Positions 1 to 10,291 of a DNA stretch of 64,000 bases are shown one piece after another. This DNA is from Branchiostoma floridae (lineage: Eukaryota > Chordata > Leptocardii > Amphioxiformes > Branchiostomatidae). The translations under genes were made by a program, and so were the position numbers. The stretch lies in contig NC_049997.1 in the NCBI RefSeq assembly GCF_000003815.2, positions 16,293,189-16,357,188 of the forward strand, in the 5' to 3' direction. The notes below the pieces were generated by a model. That model was not told the origin of the DNA. It ran no database searches and worked only from the letters and a program-made list of their open reading frames with translations. The first letter of the stretch is position 1. The number at the start of each line of letters is the position of its first letter.

Positions 1-221
1 ATCTATGGAAGGTTTTAGATGATTTATAAGTATACTACAACATAAAAGAGAATACATACAAATGCTATTTCTTTTTTGAAAGTCCAAGAACCGTTTCTAG
101 AACTTTTTAAAAGTCGTAGTACCCGTTCGGTGCGGCATACCGGTACGCGGCACAGATCATAACACTTCGGCACTGAACTTAATCGGACGTTAGTTGTTTT
201 GTTTTTTCTTGCGACAGTTAA

Positions 222-330
222 CCATTAACTTTAATTTTCGAGATTTTACAATTAAATTTAATTTTCGCGGTTTTACAATTAAATTTAATGTTCGCGGTTT
301 TGCAATTAAATTTAATTTTCGCGGTTTTCG
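222..330. repeat. 27-bp tandem repeat, about 4 copies
   Basis: Four head-to-tail units of 27 bp alternate an AT-rich block (CAATTAAATTTAA) with a TTTTCGCGGTTTT block. Because 27 is a multiple of three, the array stays open in a frame with a nine-residue period, but I see no sign that it is translated. A related CGCGGTTTT/ACCGCGAA sequence recurs at about 5720-5900. Confidence 0.8.
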
Positions 331-554
331 CGCCCCAAGGTGGACGGCCTCCCAGCTGAGGTCTGGCGGAAACACTGGATCACACGTAAACTAAAGCTCC
401 GCCAATTTACTAGCATTTGGCAAAAATGTTAAACTTGTACTCTAGGCTAATCTAGGCTTTTTGCTTTGACGTCTTTTCAGGCATTTTGTCAGCATTTCTA
501 TCTAAAGTATTTTGTCAGTTTTTTGTTTGAATCCAAGAAACAACCAATTTTTTG

Positions 555-745
555 GGGGTCCGAGTCACGTTGGGTTGGGTACTGGTAGTACAGAAAATTT
601 TGGTACTAGTACTGGTATGGTCCAGGTCCAGAGGATCAGGTTAAGGTCTGGACCTAATTAATTGTCTGTGAAAACTTGTGAATGGGCAATACTCCAAACA
701 ATGGTCCATTTCACTACAAAGGAATCTGACGGTGTATTTCAACTT
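555..745 (+). repeat. Interspersed repeat, GGTCCAGGTCC family, copy 1
   Basis: This block shares its order of motifs with copies at 25084-25290 and 26813-26965: GGTACTGGTA, then a run rich in CAGGTCC and GGATCAGG, then GTGAAAACTTGTGAAT, then CATTTC(A/G)CTACAAAGGAATCTG. It is a dispersed non-coding repeat with no open frame, probably a MITE or SINE fragment. A weaker GGTACA-rich trace occurs at 34440-34530. Confidence 0.65.
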
Positions 746-801
746 CTACTGGCATTTTAAAATCCTATCTTCATGTAATCGTGTATTTTTTTCCAAACCA
801 G

Positions 802-951
802 TCCAACAAGAAAAAAGGTTACACTGTACCCACGCCGAGTGCAGACGTTATTGAGATACTTGAGTGGATTGATTCCAAGAAGGCTCAGGTGGCTACACAT
901 ACTTTACCACCAGGAAGTCACCTTTGTCATGAACTTGGAGTCACCTGTTAG
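802..951 (+). CDS. Probable terminal exon of an unidentified gene
   Basis: A pyrimidine-rich tract ending CCAAACCAG at 801 is followed by exactly 50 open codons ending in TAG at 949-951. The encoded 49 residues read as ordinary protein (start SNKKKGYTVP, middle VIEILEWIDSKK, end CHELGVTC) with no low complexity. There is no start codon, so this would be the last exon of a plus-strand gene whose other exons lie left of the window. I do not recognise the family. An AATAAA at about 1676 could serve as polyadenylation signal. The alternative is chance reading frame after a chance AG. Confidence 0.45.
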   Translation, partial: SNKKKGYTVPTPSADVIEILEWIDSKKAQVATHTLPPGSHLCHELGVTC

Positions 952-2745
952 GCAGTGCCTTTGTTATACAAATATTGCATCATGGGGAGGAAATCTGATA
1001 CTATTTGAGAAATGACTAAGAATGATTCCCAGACAAATATACAGAATGACAAGTACAAATTTGAATATGAACGGATACGTGTGGCCATGCATGCATGTAC
1101 ATCGTACTAGTAGTACAATGTCTTGTTAATAATTGTTTGCTCAGGCAAACAGTACAAAGTGTAGAGTCCTTGCATACGTCGATAAACTGTTAGAGTGTAA
1201 GTTAGACATCCAGGTAAGGAGATACTCGATACTAGCAAGTTTTGTCCAGTTGCTTGAGTAAATTTTATAACAACTAAGACTATCTCCATCACATTCTGAA
1301 GAGAGGACAGAAATACTCCATCAACTGGACAAAACTTGCTACTGGTCAGACGTTTCAGACAGCAACCGCACTGTCTCGTCAACATTTTTAAAGTAAACTC
1401 TACTTTTTTTAAAGAATATACAGTCTACTTTTTTCAAGACTATACAGATTCACGACCACTTAATACACTGACGACAAGACAACTACTGTTCCCTTATATT
1501 AAGTTATTGCCAAGAAAGTTGTAGTGACCTACTGTGACCTGATTTTGTCTGTGACAAACTAGTTTATGAGTACATGTGTGAAAAAGCAGTTCTTTTTCTG
1601 ATGCGAGGCAGTTCATTTGGTTTGAACTACATCAGGTTGAATGAACATGAAACAAGTGTAAAGCCGTTCACAGTTAATAAAGCTATGCCCTATGACGCAG
1701 GAGGAAATTTTCATTTAAAGAAATTTGGACCCAATTACATGTTGTAAGATACGGCATGGGGCTATAAAAATAAGGGCATCACTAGTAGACAATTCTTTGG
1801 AAACACAATTTGTGGTCAGGGGCTGTTCTATTCATAACATTACTGTCAGAAATTGAGGAGTAAATCTAAACTAATACAATCGTAGAGCAATTCATAATGA
1901 AATTGGGGAAAACTGGTAGCTCAAGTTATCTAATAGTACTTCCCTGGTACAGTAAAGAAAAGCATGGCGAAAATACGTAGAAGAAATGGCCAACATACAT
2001 CAAAATTTTTAGCCAGAAATATTATGTATGGTGAATTTAGGCGTAAAAATGAAAGAAATTCTTGTTCAAGACCCGACCTACTTCCAACCAAGGATTCTCC
2101 TTGGCCTACATTATAGTCCATTAAGATATTTGGAGACAAGAACAACAAAATACACTCTGAAAACGTTCCAAGTCTGAAAGAAAAATCACTTCGTTAAAGG
2201 AACACAAAAAAAAGTTTCCAAAATGACTCACCTAGAGTTTCACAACTGTTGTCAAGAAAGTCCGATGCGTGGAAGACAAAAATCGAGTGTGGGTCACTTT
2301 TACGTCACAAGTGTCGGTATTCCCCGAAGTTTACGCCGGTTCCGGACTTAAATATGACGTAAAAAGATCGTACGACTCATCGTGGAAGCGTTGTGCGACT
2401 TGAAGCGGAAGTTTACGGTCAAAACACGAAAGTTTATAGGAAGAATTCAGGTGAATTTCCGGAGAAGCCGGAAATTTTGGCCACACCTGACTCGAATCGA
2501 CCTTTGACCTTCTTAAACTCTCGCCACTTCTCGTTCTTTTGAATCACGTGACTCATATTTAGTTGTTATTTTTCTCTAATATCCAAGACTTTATCATGAT
2601 AAATTCTTTAAATCTAACCTTTCTAATGATAGGAAACAATCGATTAAATGATTTATGGTGTTTTATTTGGTCAAAAAGTGTCATTTGACATTTTTGAAGT
2701 CTCGCGAATTGCGAGATTTGGTGATTTGATAGTGAAAGGAAAAAG
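952..2745. other. Intergenic interval and MRPL23 upstream region
   Basis: Apart from the Penelope-like relic at 1196-1390, I see no gene here. About 2250-2540 is richer in CpG than its surroundings and contains TTACGTCA and ATGACGTAA, which fits a TATA-less housekeeping promoter for MRPL23. No transcription start can be fixed from sequence alone. Confidence 0.4.
1196..1390 (-). mobile_element. Penelope-like element relic with hammerhead-like core
   Basis: Read on the minus strand, this block has TTGACGA, a five-base stem GACAG/CTGTC, then TGAAACGTCTGACC, the arrangement of the hammerhead-like motif of Penelope-like retroelements, with one extra base before GAAAC. A 19-bp inverted repeat (AGCAAGTTTTGTCCAGTTG) has its arms at about 1233-1251 and 1323-1341. 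Similar tails, including TTAGACATCCAGGTAA, recur near 34190 and 50500. No coding part remains. Confidence 0.45.
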
Positions 2746-5700
2746 ATGGCGTCGTCCTTGGTGTTCAGACAGCTATTGAAACAGTGAGTATTTCTTGGAA
2801 GTCCTGAACGTTGCGTGACGTTTTTAACACCTGACAATGATCGGTCAGGTACAAAAGAACGAAGTCAGGAAGACTAGATGATGGTATTGGTCTATTTAGG
2901 TAAATAAGGGCGAGGTTTGACGTTTGGAAAGCGAAGTGCACATGGGTCAAACATTTTATTTGGGGGGAGGGGGGAATTTTCGTTATAAAATCATTATAGA
3001 AGCAGTGTCGTCCTAGACAAAGAATAACGTCATATTAATGATTGCTAAATAGAAAACTGTAAGGCAGAAATATATTGGATTTAAGTTAACGTTAATTACG
3101 TTGTTGTTGTTGTTGTTGTTGTTGTCCTTGTTTAACGTCTACTTCTCCGCTAGACATGGTCTCTTGGTGCTTTTTGTGCTGGGTGCTCTTAGATTTGTTG
3201 ACCTCTCTGGTGCTTGTACTCTGGTGCTTTGCATATGCGTGTTTGGGGTGTTCTAGACCTGCTCGGCGAACCTTCTCGTGTCTTCAATGTATTTGGTGAA
3301 CGCCAAATACATCCTTCTGTTTGCTTCGTTCGTCAGGTCGCTTCGCATTCCTGCTAGGGATACAACATCCATCGTTCTTTCTTGTTGAGGGATTCCGTAG
3401 TCTTCATATATGTTGTCAATTTCTTTCATTAGATGTTGTTTTCATTACAAGTAATGAAAATATGATAGTAATTACATAAAATTATTTGTCATGAAAACTT
3501 GCAAATAAATGTTGACTTTATAAATATAAGATATATGCAAAATAATAATGCAGCTTAGTGTGCTTAATACTGTTGCAATGTGTGGTATTAGGTAGTGTAG
3601 CAGTAGGATGTTAAGTTCAAACCAACAACACTTGGGTTTGAGTCCCCAAACATTCTCCGTTGTGGCTTTTGTAAAGGCATGGCGATGCATAGTGTAACAG
3701 AAAAATTGGCTCAAAACCCTGAGGGCCAGGATTTGAGTCCCCTGATATGTTCCACTGTTGTACCCTTACAAAAGCTACTTAGGCCCACTTCAAAGTTCAA
3801 ACAGACAACACTTATATAGTCGTGCGACTGTTATTGACTATTCGTTGTGGGCAACGGTTGTCTTTAGACATGTGTTCAGAGTATTGCGGGACACCCGCGG
3901 CGCAGGATTCCACTGCGGTGCGTGCGTGACCCACAGTGGCCTCTTGCTTGCAAATTAAAAATGGCGGGAGAATTCTTCATTTTCGTCATGCAGCAGATTA
4001 CTATTCTTTTGCTTGCAAACAAACATTGTCCCCAACAAAGAATGACACAGAGACGGGAAAATCTGGAATTAAACCCGGCGTTCGTGGCCGCCGGTGGTAT
4101 TACAGATTACTACTAGTATCATGAAGGATGTAGCCACTGGTGGCGGGGCATTGCGCTGGAACAGGCAGTTTCTGATGACAAAAATACGTTTCCATTACTG
4201 ACTTCATGTATATTTACGGAGAAAAATGCCCTTTCGAATAGAAAAAAACATGCTGCAGGTTATTAGCATATGATCCAGTCCCGTCGCCGGCGACGATTTT
4301 TCTTTAGACATGTGAGGAATAGTCGCAGCCCCCCCGCTGAACGTCGCGCGACTGGGTCCGAGGTGGTCGCACGATGATTAAAAAAAAACCCTCGCACGAC
4401 TATTTTGATCTTCTTTAAACAGCCTAAAAATATCGTCGCCGGCCACGTTGTCGGCAACAACAGTCGCACGACTATGAAAGTGTTGTCCCTCTAAAGTCGG
4501 CCTTAACATGGCTTTCCTCACTTCACTCAGGTGAAAATGAGTGCATTGGGTCATCCCTCGGATAGAATGTTGGATGGAGGTTCCTTGTTTGAGGAGAGCC
4601 ACAACTAAAGCACATAAAAAAGCACCTCTTGTGCACATTAATTGATTGTCAAAAAGAAAAGGAGCAGGGTTGAACAAGTTTTCTAAAATCCACTTGTCCT
4701 ATCGGGCAAGCACATAAAAAATGTACTTGCCCGAACCAATTTTTCACTTGCCCAAAATTCAAATGTCACTGTTACTAGTATATGCATTTTCACTTCCAGC
4801 AATGGAATTCTCTGTAGACAATTGCTTGATGTCATGACTGTAAAAAGTAACAAGTATATCAAAATTGCACTAAAATCAATGGAAAAATCTTACTTGCCCG
4901 ATCGGACAAGTGGGGTAGGACTAGCCTGTGTTTACACAAGCTCTCGCCGGCTGGGCTTAATGACCCCCTACGGGTGGCGGCAATTGTAGGGCCGGCCGCT
5001 AGGGGCTTGATTTTAGCCAGGCTAGGGTAGGACATGCACTTGCCCGAACAGCACTTCCACTTGCCCTGGACAATAGGGCTAGTGGACTTGTTTATCCCTG
5101 AGGAGTCCTTCTCGGTGTGAATGGATCAATTCAATTCATTCTGTTTTGGAAATGCAGCTTGCACTTAAAAGCCAGTTTACTGGGTTTAAAATACAGACAA
5201 ACAAAACTCACCGTTAGTTTCTTAACATTCTTGGTCAGCACAATTTGTTACTCATTGGACTATTTTCATGTTTTCTGTTGGCCGATTGTTGATGTTTTGT
5301 CCTCATGTTTACAGCCGGTTACCTTGGCACCCAGATCACCCCAAACTGAAGGTGCTGCTCACCCCCTTCTGTATCAAGTTGGTACGACCCGGCAAGCCCC
5401 AACCCCCCGACACACTACAGTTCCAGATACCTATGGAGTAAGTATGGCCCTCATAGTCATAAATACAGAGCTGGATACTAGCCAGTACACTGAAAGAGAC
5501 TCTGGTCTGGTGTGTTGTTGCAATAGCTCCACCTAGTGAGCTTTTGCAGTACTGCAAATACCTTTCTGATTGTGCCTATTAAGTTGTATTCAACATGTAT
5601 TATCTTCTGTAAAATGAAGAAATTTCATTAGATTTGTAATAAGAACATCTAATGTCAAGCCAGTGGTAATTTCTTTACCTTTGAGGAAATACTGAAAATA

Positions 5701-7547
5701 CAGAAATGTTCGTGGTTATTTAATGTTCACAGTTTTCGCGGTGGTCACTTCACCGCGAATTTAAAACCACCGCGAACATTTTTCCATGGCAGTAAGAGAC
5801 TACAGTTCATGGTGCTACCGTGAACTTAAAACCACAGCGAAAAGTCCTTTTTTCCGCTACCGCGAAATTAGATCCCTGCAAACTTAAATGCATTTACAGT
5901 ATACTTTTGCCCCGTTTCTTTCTCTTTTTCTTTCTCTTCCATACGAAACAAATAAGGTCAATGATCTTGACCAGACACCCTATGGTGTTCAATGACATTA
6001 TGTAGCAAGTGCTAGGACAGAGCTGGAGGGGCTGGTCACCATTTATTTCTAGCTTCAGATTGCCTTTTTGGCAACTGCTCAGGAGCAGAGCCACTTCTTA
6101 CAGTACTGCAATCAATCACTGAAAATATTCCTGCTTCTTTTCTTCAGGATGGGGAGGCAAGAACTGAAAATCTACTTAGAGGAGCTGTACAATATTCCTG
6201 TGGCGGACATTCGTGTTAGAATACAGATGGGTAAGTTTAAGGTCACAGTGACTCAATTTTAAGGATGACCCCAAAACTAATGTGTATGGGCAAAAAGAAG
6301 AAAAATCCAGAAAAAAATGCTGCTAAACATTTAGTCCATTCTTTTCCAGGTTTGAAAAATGGCTTATATTCACAGTAAGACTGTAAGAGACAATCTTTGC
6401 CATTTCAATCCTGTTTATGTTGCCATTCAAGTGTTTAAAGAGGGAAGAAGGGCGCTGGTCCCTTGCCCTGACCATGTGTCCCTTACCATGGAGAGCAGAT
6501 CCAGGGCAAGTAAAGAATTCTGATTGACCAGGGATGCTATTGGGTGACATGTGGCCACAGTTTGTTTTTGACAGCAGGCGAAAATCAGTGCATGAGTCAT
6601 CCATAAGTGTGTTGTTTTGTATTAGTAATTGCTAAGTTGTCAACAGTCAAGTGTAGACTTTCCTGCAGTTCAGATGGTGCATAGGGCATTACCCATCTCT
6701 TTCAGTAGCCATTGGGCCACACAACTTTAGGCAAGCCATACAGCATGGTTTGCTAGTGAGCGTCAACCATTTTATAATGGATTTTTATGATTATGAAAGA
6801 ACAACCTGGTCGCAACTTGTCCTTTGTGATCTTAATCAATTCTTATGTCTTTTTTCAAATTCCCTTTTTTTAGGAAAAAGAGCAAGAAACTGGCAGAACA
6901 GAATGTACTGGAAGACAGAAGACTACAAAGTTGCCTATGTTGTTATGGTAAGCTTGAAAAGTAAAACTATTTCTGTATAAAAATGCAGGTTTTTTTCCAG
7001 AAGTAGAGATTAATAATGTTCATAATTAGTATTTACCAGTATTTTTTTATATTCAATATGCCATCCTGTAACAAACCATCCCTTTGATGCCCCTAATTTG
7101 CATATTTATGATTTCTTCTTTGCTTTATCCCAGAGATGGATGGACCTTTTCTGTCCTACTCCTAATTTGCATGTGATGTTTCCTTTGCTTTCATTCCAAA
7201 CTCAATTTACATTTTCATGACGTTTTACTGTCCTCTCTCCAAAAAGAGATGGAGAGACCTTTGCTATATCATCCCTACTTTGCATATTTAGGATGTTGCC
7301 TTTGCTCTTTCTCAACAGACATGGATGGACCATTGCTTTATCATCCCTACTTTGCATATTTGTGACATTTCCTTTGCTCTCTCTCTCTTCACAGAGAGAT
7401 GGACAGACATTCAATTTTCCCGACTTGCTCACCAAGAAGGAAGAAGACAAGACAGAGGTGGAAAAGATGGAAGAACAAATGTACGAGAAGGAAGTCGACA
7501 AACAGAGAGAAGTGACAAGAAGAGGGGGAATTAACACCTGGTTTTGA
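2746..7547 (+). CDS. MRPL23: Mitochondrial ribosomal protein L23 (uL23m)
   Basis: Exons 2746-2783, 5315-5437, 6148-6230, 6874-6947 and 7395-7547 join in phase to 156 codons plus stop; human MRPL23 has 153. The ATG at 2746 opens a basic, Arg/Lys-bearing N-terminus fitting mitochondrial import. Conserved family blocks appear in order: IKLVRPG and FQIPMEM (exons 2-3), YLEELYNIPVADIRVRIQ (exon 3), EDYKVAYV (exon 4), DGQTFNFPDLL and the C-terminal RRGGINTWF (exon 5). The Glu-Met junction PME-M is split between exons 2 and 3, as the phase requires. The protein is part of the mitochondrial large subunit, where uL23 sits near the peptide exit. All donors are GTAAG or GTGAG types. Intron 1 (2.5 kb) holds a truncated retroelement, SINE-like and foldback repeats. 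The gene converges on NUP37. A polyadenylation signal follows at 7588. Confidence 0.93.
3100..3440 (-). mobile_element. 3' end of a truncated retroelement with (CAA)n tail
   Basis: On the minus strand, an open frame of about 58 codons (starts MKEIDNIYEDYG, includes ANRRMYLAFTKYIEDTRRF, ends in TAG) is followed by about 130 bases of untranslated sequence and then a run of about nine CAA units at 3100-3125. A coding end, a short 3' UTR and a simple-repeat tail is the structure of a 5'-truncated non-LTR retroelement or a retrocopy. I do not recognise the protein. It lies antisense in intron 1 of MRPL23. Confidence 0.45.
3585..3800 (+). mobile_element. tRNA-derived SINE-like repeats
   Basis: Two stretches carry a Pol III B-box-like motif (GGGTTTGAGTCCCC and GGATTTGAGTCCCC). 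Each is followed by a tail resembling other SINEs of this window (TTCC.CTGTTGT.CCCTT.AAAAG). No tRNA cloverleaf can be drawn, so these are SINE pieces rather than tRNA genes. Confidence 0.4.
4679..5096. repeat. Foldback repeat with CTTGCCCGA motifs
   Basis: CCACTTGTCCTATCGGGCAAG near 4690 and its imperfect reverse complement near 5055-5090 bracket the block, and ACTTGCCCGA recurs several times inside. A separate GC-rich piece starting AGCCTGTGTTTACACA and ending GCCAGGCT (about 4925-5028) looks nested. It is probably a degraded MITE with another inserted in it, in intron 1 of MRPL23. Confidence 0.4.
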
Positions 7548-7587
7548 TGTTAAAATTAGTTTTTGTTATTTTGAAGTAAATGTACAA

Positions 7588-7593
7588 AATAAA
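7588..7593 (+). terminator. MRPL23 polyadenylation signal AATAAA
   Basis: A canonical AATAAA lies 41 bases after the MRPL23 stop codon and is followed by GTGATCTTAGG and a T-rich stretch. The spacing suits a short 3' UTR. Confidence 0.7.
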
Positions 7594-8167
7594 GTGATCT
7601 TAGGATTGTTATTGTCGCCTTATCCCAAAAGTTGAAATGCGTCATACATCTATTGCCATGTAGGGCGGTGCCCATCTCCATTTCTACAACTCTTGGGCCA
7701 AAGATATGGTTGGGAAAGCACTATGGCATCTATGAAGAGGACTTGTCAACATTCATAAAAGTTTTTGTCATGACTGGGCGACTGGGATTTGAACAATCAC
7801 ATCCTTGTATAGTATAGCCAGTACACATTTAATATCAAAGGCTAGTAAAGGCTAAGGAGAATGTTTGAAAAAAAATCATGCAGATCTCAGAATACAGTTT
7901 TGTATATCTATTGTAGTGAATGTATGGTATTAGTATGGCACATCATACATTCAGTATACTGAATACTCAGGTCTTGGTATGTTCATTCATCATCATCAGA
8001 CTTTCTTACAATATGCCATTATATGATGTTGAATTGTGTAAAATACACATTCTGTTCAATAAACAAGAATGATCTGCAAACACTCCTGAGTTACTTTTTT
8101 TTACAGACTCCAGTTACTGTTAAATACATACGACATACTTCACAAGTATATAAAAACACTTCATATA

Positions 8168-9155
8168 TCACTCACTCACTCACTATCCATGGTTAGATTA
8201 TACTGCTGCTGGGTTCCCTGACGCAGGGGTAGGCAGCAGTCGGCCAGTCTTCACACTCCGCTTCCATTTGGCTCTGTCCAGTGGGTCGACCCCTGTCAGA
8301 CCGCACTCCTTCAAGTCCCTGCTGACACAGTCCCTCCAGGTTTTCCTAGGTCTACCACGACCTCTGTTGCCAGATACTTTCAGTTTGGTGATCTTATTGA
8401 TGCAGTCACTAGATCTTTCAACGTGCCCAAACCATCTAAGACGGCGGGACTGCAGCACTGAGATGATGTCCAGAATACCAAGTTTATCAAGTAAGCTAGA
8501 TGAAGGGGTCTCATCCCGGGGTTTGACGCCACAAATCCATCTGATCATGGCACGGTCATTGCGGCGCAACCGCTGTAGATCCGAGGTGGTAGGTGCCCAG
8601 GTTTCACTCCCATGAAGCATGGCCGCACGTACACAGCAGTCAAACACCTTGCCACGGGTTTTGAAGGGTAGGTGCCTGGAAGTAAGGATGGGCAGGAGCT
8701 TCTTGAATTTACCCCAGGCAACGCAGGATCTGGTGGTGACTGCAAGCTCACATCCGCCACCAGCACAGAGCATGTCCCCAAGGTAACAGAAGCTGGCTTC
8801 CACGTCCAAGACCACTTCATCCACAGTGACTTGTGTTGTAGGGCGGCCATCCAGTGGCCTAGCTTCCCCTCGACACCGCGGACATGTGTAGTTTCGCACA
8901 GCTAGCAGACTCCCTCTTATGCCACAGCATCTCTTGTGGACCCAGAAGTTACAAACTGTACACTGGATGGAGTTAGCACCCACCCCGGAACGGCATACAG
9001 CACACGGGAAAGATCCAGTTTCCTTCAGTTTGTTCAGTCCTTGACCCGAAATCATGATCTTTGTCTTCCCCATGTTAACCCGCAGGCCTTTGCGTTCCAT
9101 GCCCGACTTCCATGCCTTCAGTCTAGCGATGCATTCTTCCAGTGTACTAAAATAC
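8168..9155 (-). mobile_element. 5'-truncated LINE with reverse transcriptase C-terminus
   Basis: A minus-strand open frame runs from about 9150 to the stop at 8198. It begins inside the reverse transcriptase (ECIARLKAWKSGM then KGLRVNMGKTKIM), continues through a C4HC3-like zinc finger (CAVC, CTVC, WVHKRC, CPRC), then the thumb/connection motif AMLHGSETWAPT, and ends with the LINE-typical LRWFGHVERS and GNRGRGRPRKTWRD. It lacks the endonuclease and the catalytic half, so it cannot move by itself. A TCAC tandem tail at 8168-8184 marks the 3' end. It sits between the convergent MRPL23 and NUP37 genes. The frame has no stop over about 300 codons, suggesting a fairly recent insertion. Confidence 0.85.
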
Positions 9156-9459
9156 CTTTAATGATTCATTTTAAACAATTCATGCACACTGTAAGCATTG
9201 AATTCTTTGTAAAGCCTTTATTTTGGTTCCCAGTAGGAAAGAAGTCATACCTTAATACTTCCATGTCTTGGTTCACTTTTTCTCTGCACATATATACTGG
9301 TGTACACTATGTATAACCAAGGCCTGTATGTCACCACAATATAATTTGACATATATACAAGCGACTTACTTACTTTCAAGCGGTTTAGTTAGAAAACTTG
9401 TATTTCTAGCTCCTAAAATCACAGAAGAAAAATAAGAGACATAATATTGTTTTCTATCT

Positions 9460-9990
9460 TTAAAGGGGCATTCCACTCCACACGGGAGTGTTATTTTCCT
9501 AGATATTCATTTTAGGAAGTGATAACTGCATACTACTTCACATTATACGATAAAGTACCCAGTTGCTCCACATGCCTCAAAAGCATTCAGTCTTCTACTA
9601 AACTCCCCAAGTACCCTCTAATTGAATTAATCCTATGGCTGAATACAATGCAGAACTTTAAGGTAAGGTTACCAAACTAATTTCAGGTTCGCTAAGAAAT
9701 TTCGTCTTGTTCTTGTATTCTTTGCTATCTTATGAACAATTTGCCTTCTCGGTGTGCTCAGCGTACCTCATTTATTCCGAAAATATGTATGATAAACAAA
9801 GTGTCTATGCGTATAGGGAATGCATGGGTAGGGTCTGCATTGGTTTCGTGAGTGTCATTATTGTTTTATAAAACACACATCACGTAATTCATCCCAAGGT
9901 GAATTCCACAAAATTCGGCTGATTATGTATTCATTGACACATTATTTATTGGAAAACAAGACTCCCTTCTGGAGTGGAATGCCCCTTTAA
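9460..9990. mobile_element. MITE with TTAA ends
   Basis: The ends are inverted repeats: TTAAAGGGGCATTCCACTCC at 9460 and its exact reverse complement ending at 9990. Similarity continues for about 12 further bases (GGGAGT core). TTAA at both extremities fits the TTAA target of piggyBac-type transposons, so this may be a non-autonomous relative, but no transposase is present. It lies just beyond the likely NUP37 polyadenylation signal. Confidence 0.75.
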
Positions 9991-10056
9991 CATACATCTA
10001 TACGCTGTTGTTTTTTTAGGTGAAGAAGTAGAGGAAATTGTTACAGTCTTATTACC

Positions 10057-10062
10057 TTTATT
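10057..10062 (-). terminator. NUP37 polyadenylation signal
   Basis: TTTATT on the plus strand is AATAAA on the minus strand, 230 bases beyond the NUP37 stop codon. It is the nearest canonical signal I see downstream. Confidence 0.5.
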
Positions 10063-10291
10063 TTCAAAAGAAAACATGGAATGCACTTGAGAATACCATT
10101 GATATCACTGATTTGAAGAACTAAATGTTTTTCTTGTCATAAGAGACTCTCATTCATCCCCAGTAATGGCCCCTTGACACAATATTGGACCATGTTCAGT
10201 TTACTTTTGTAGTCCTCCTGCAGAATTTGAGGCTATGTTCAGTATATCACATTAACATCCTGGTAGTCCAATTTCTACAGGCACTAAATTG

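Noticed and set aside
194-394. Short protein with repeated FNFRGFTIK
   Set aside because: It is the translation of the 27-bp tandem repeat and has no conserved context.
8268-9316. Plus-strand open frames opposite the LINE
   Set aside because: They are antisense shadows of the minus-strand reverse transcriptase frame, which carries the recognisable motifs.
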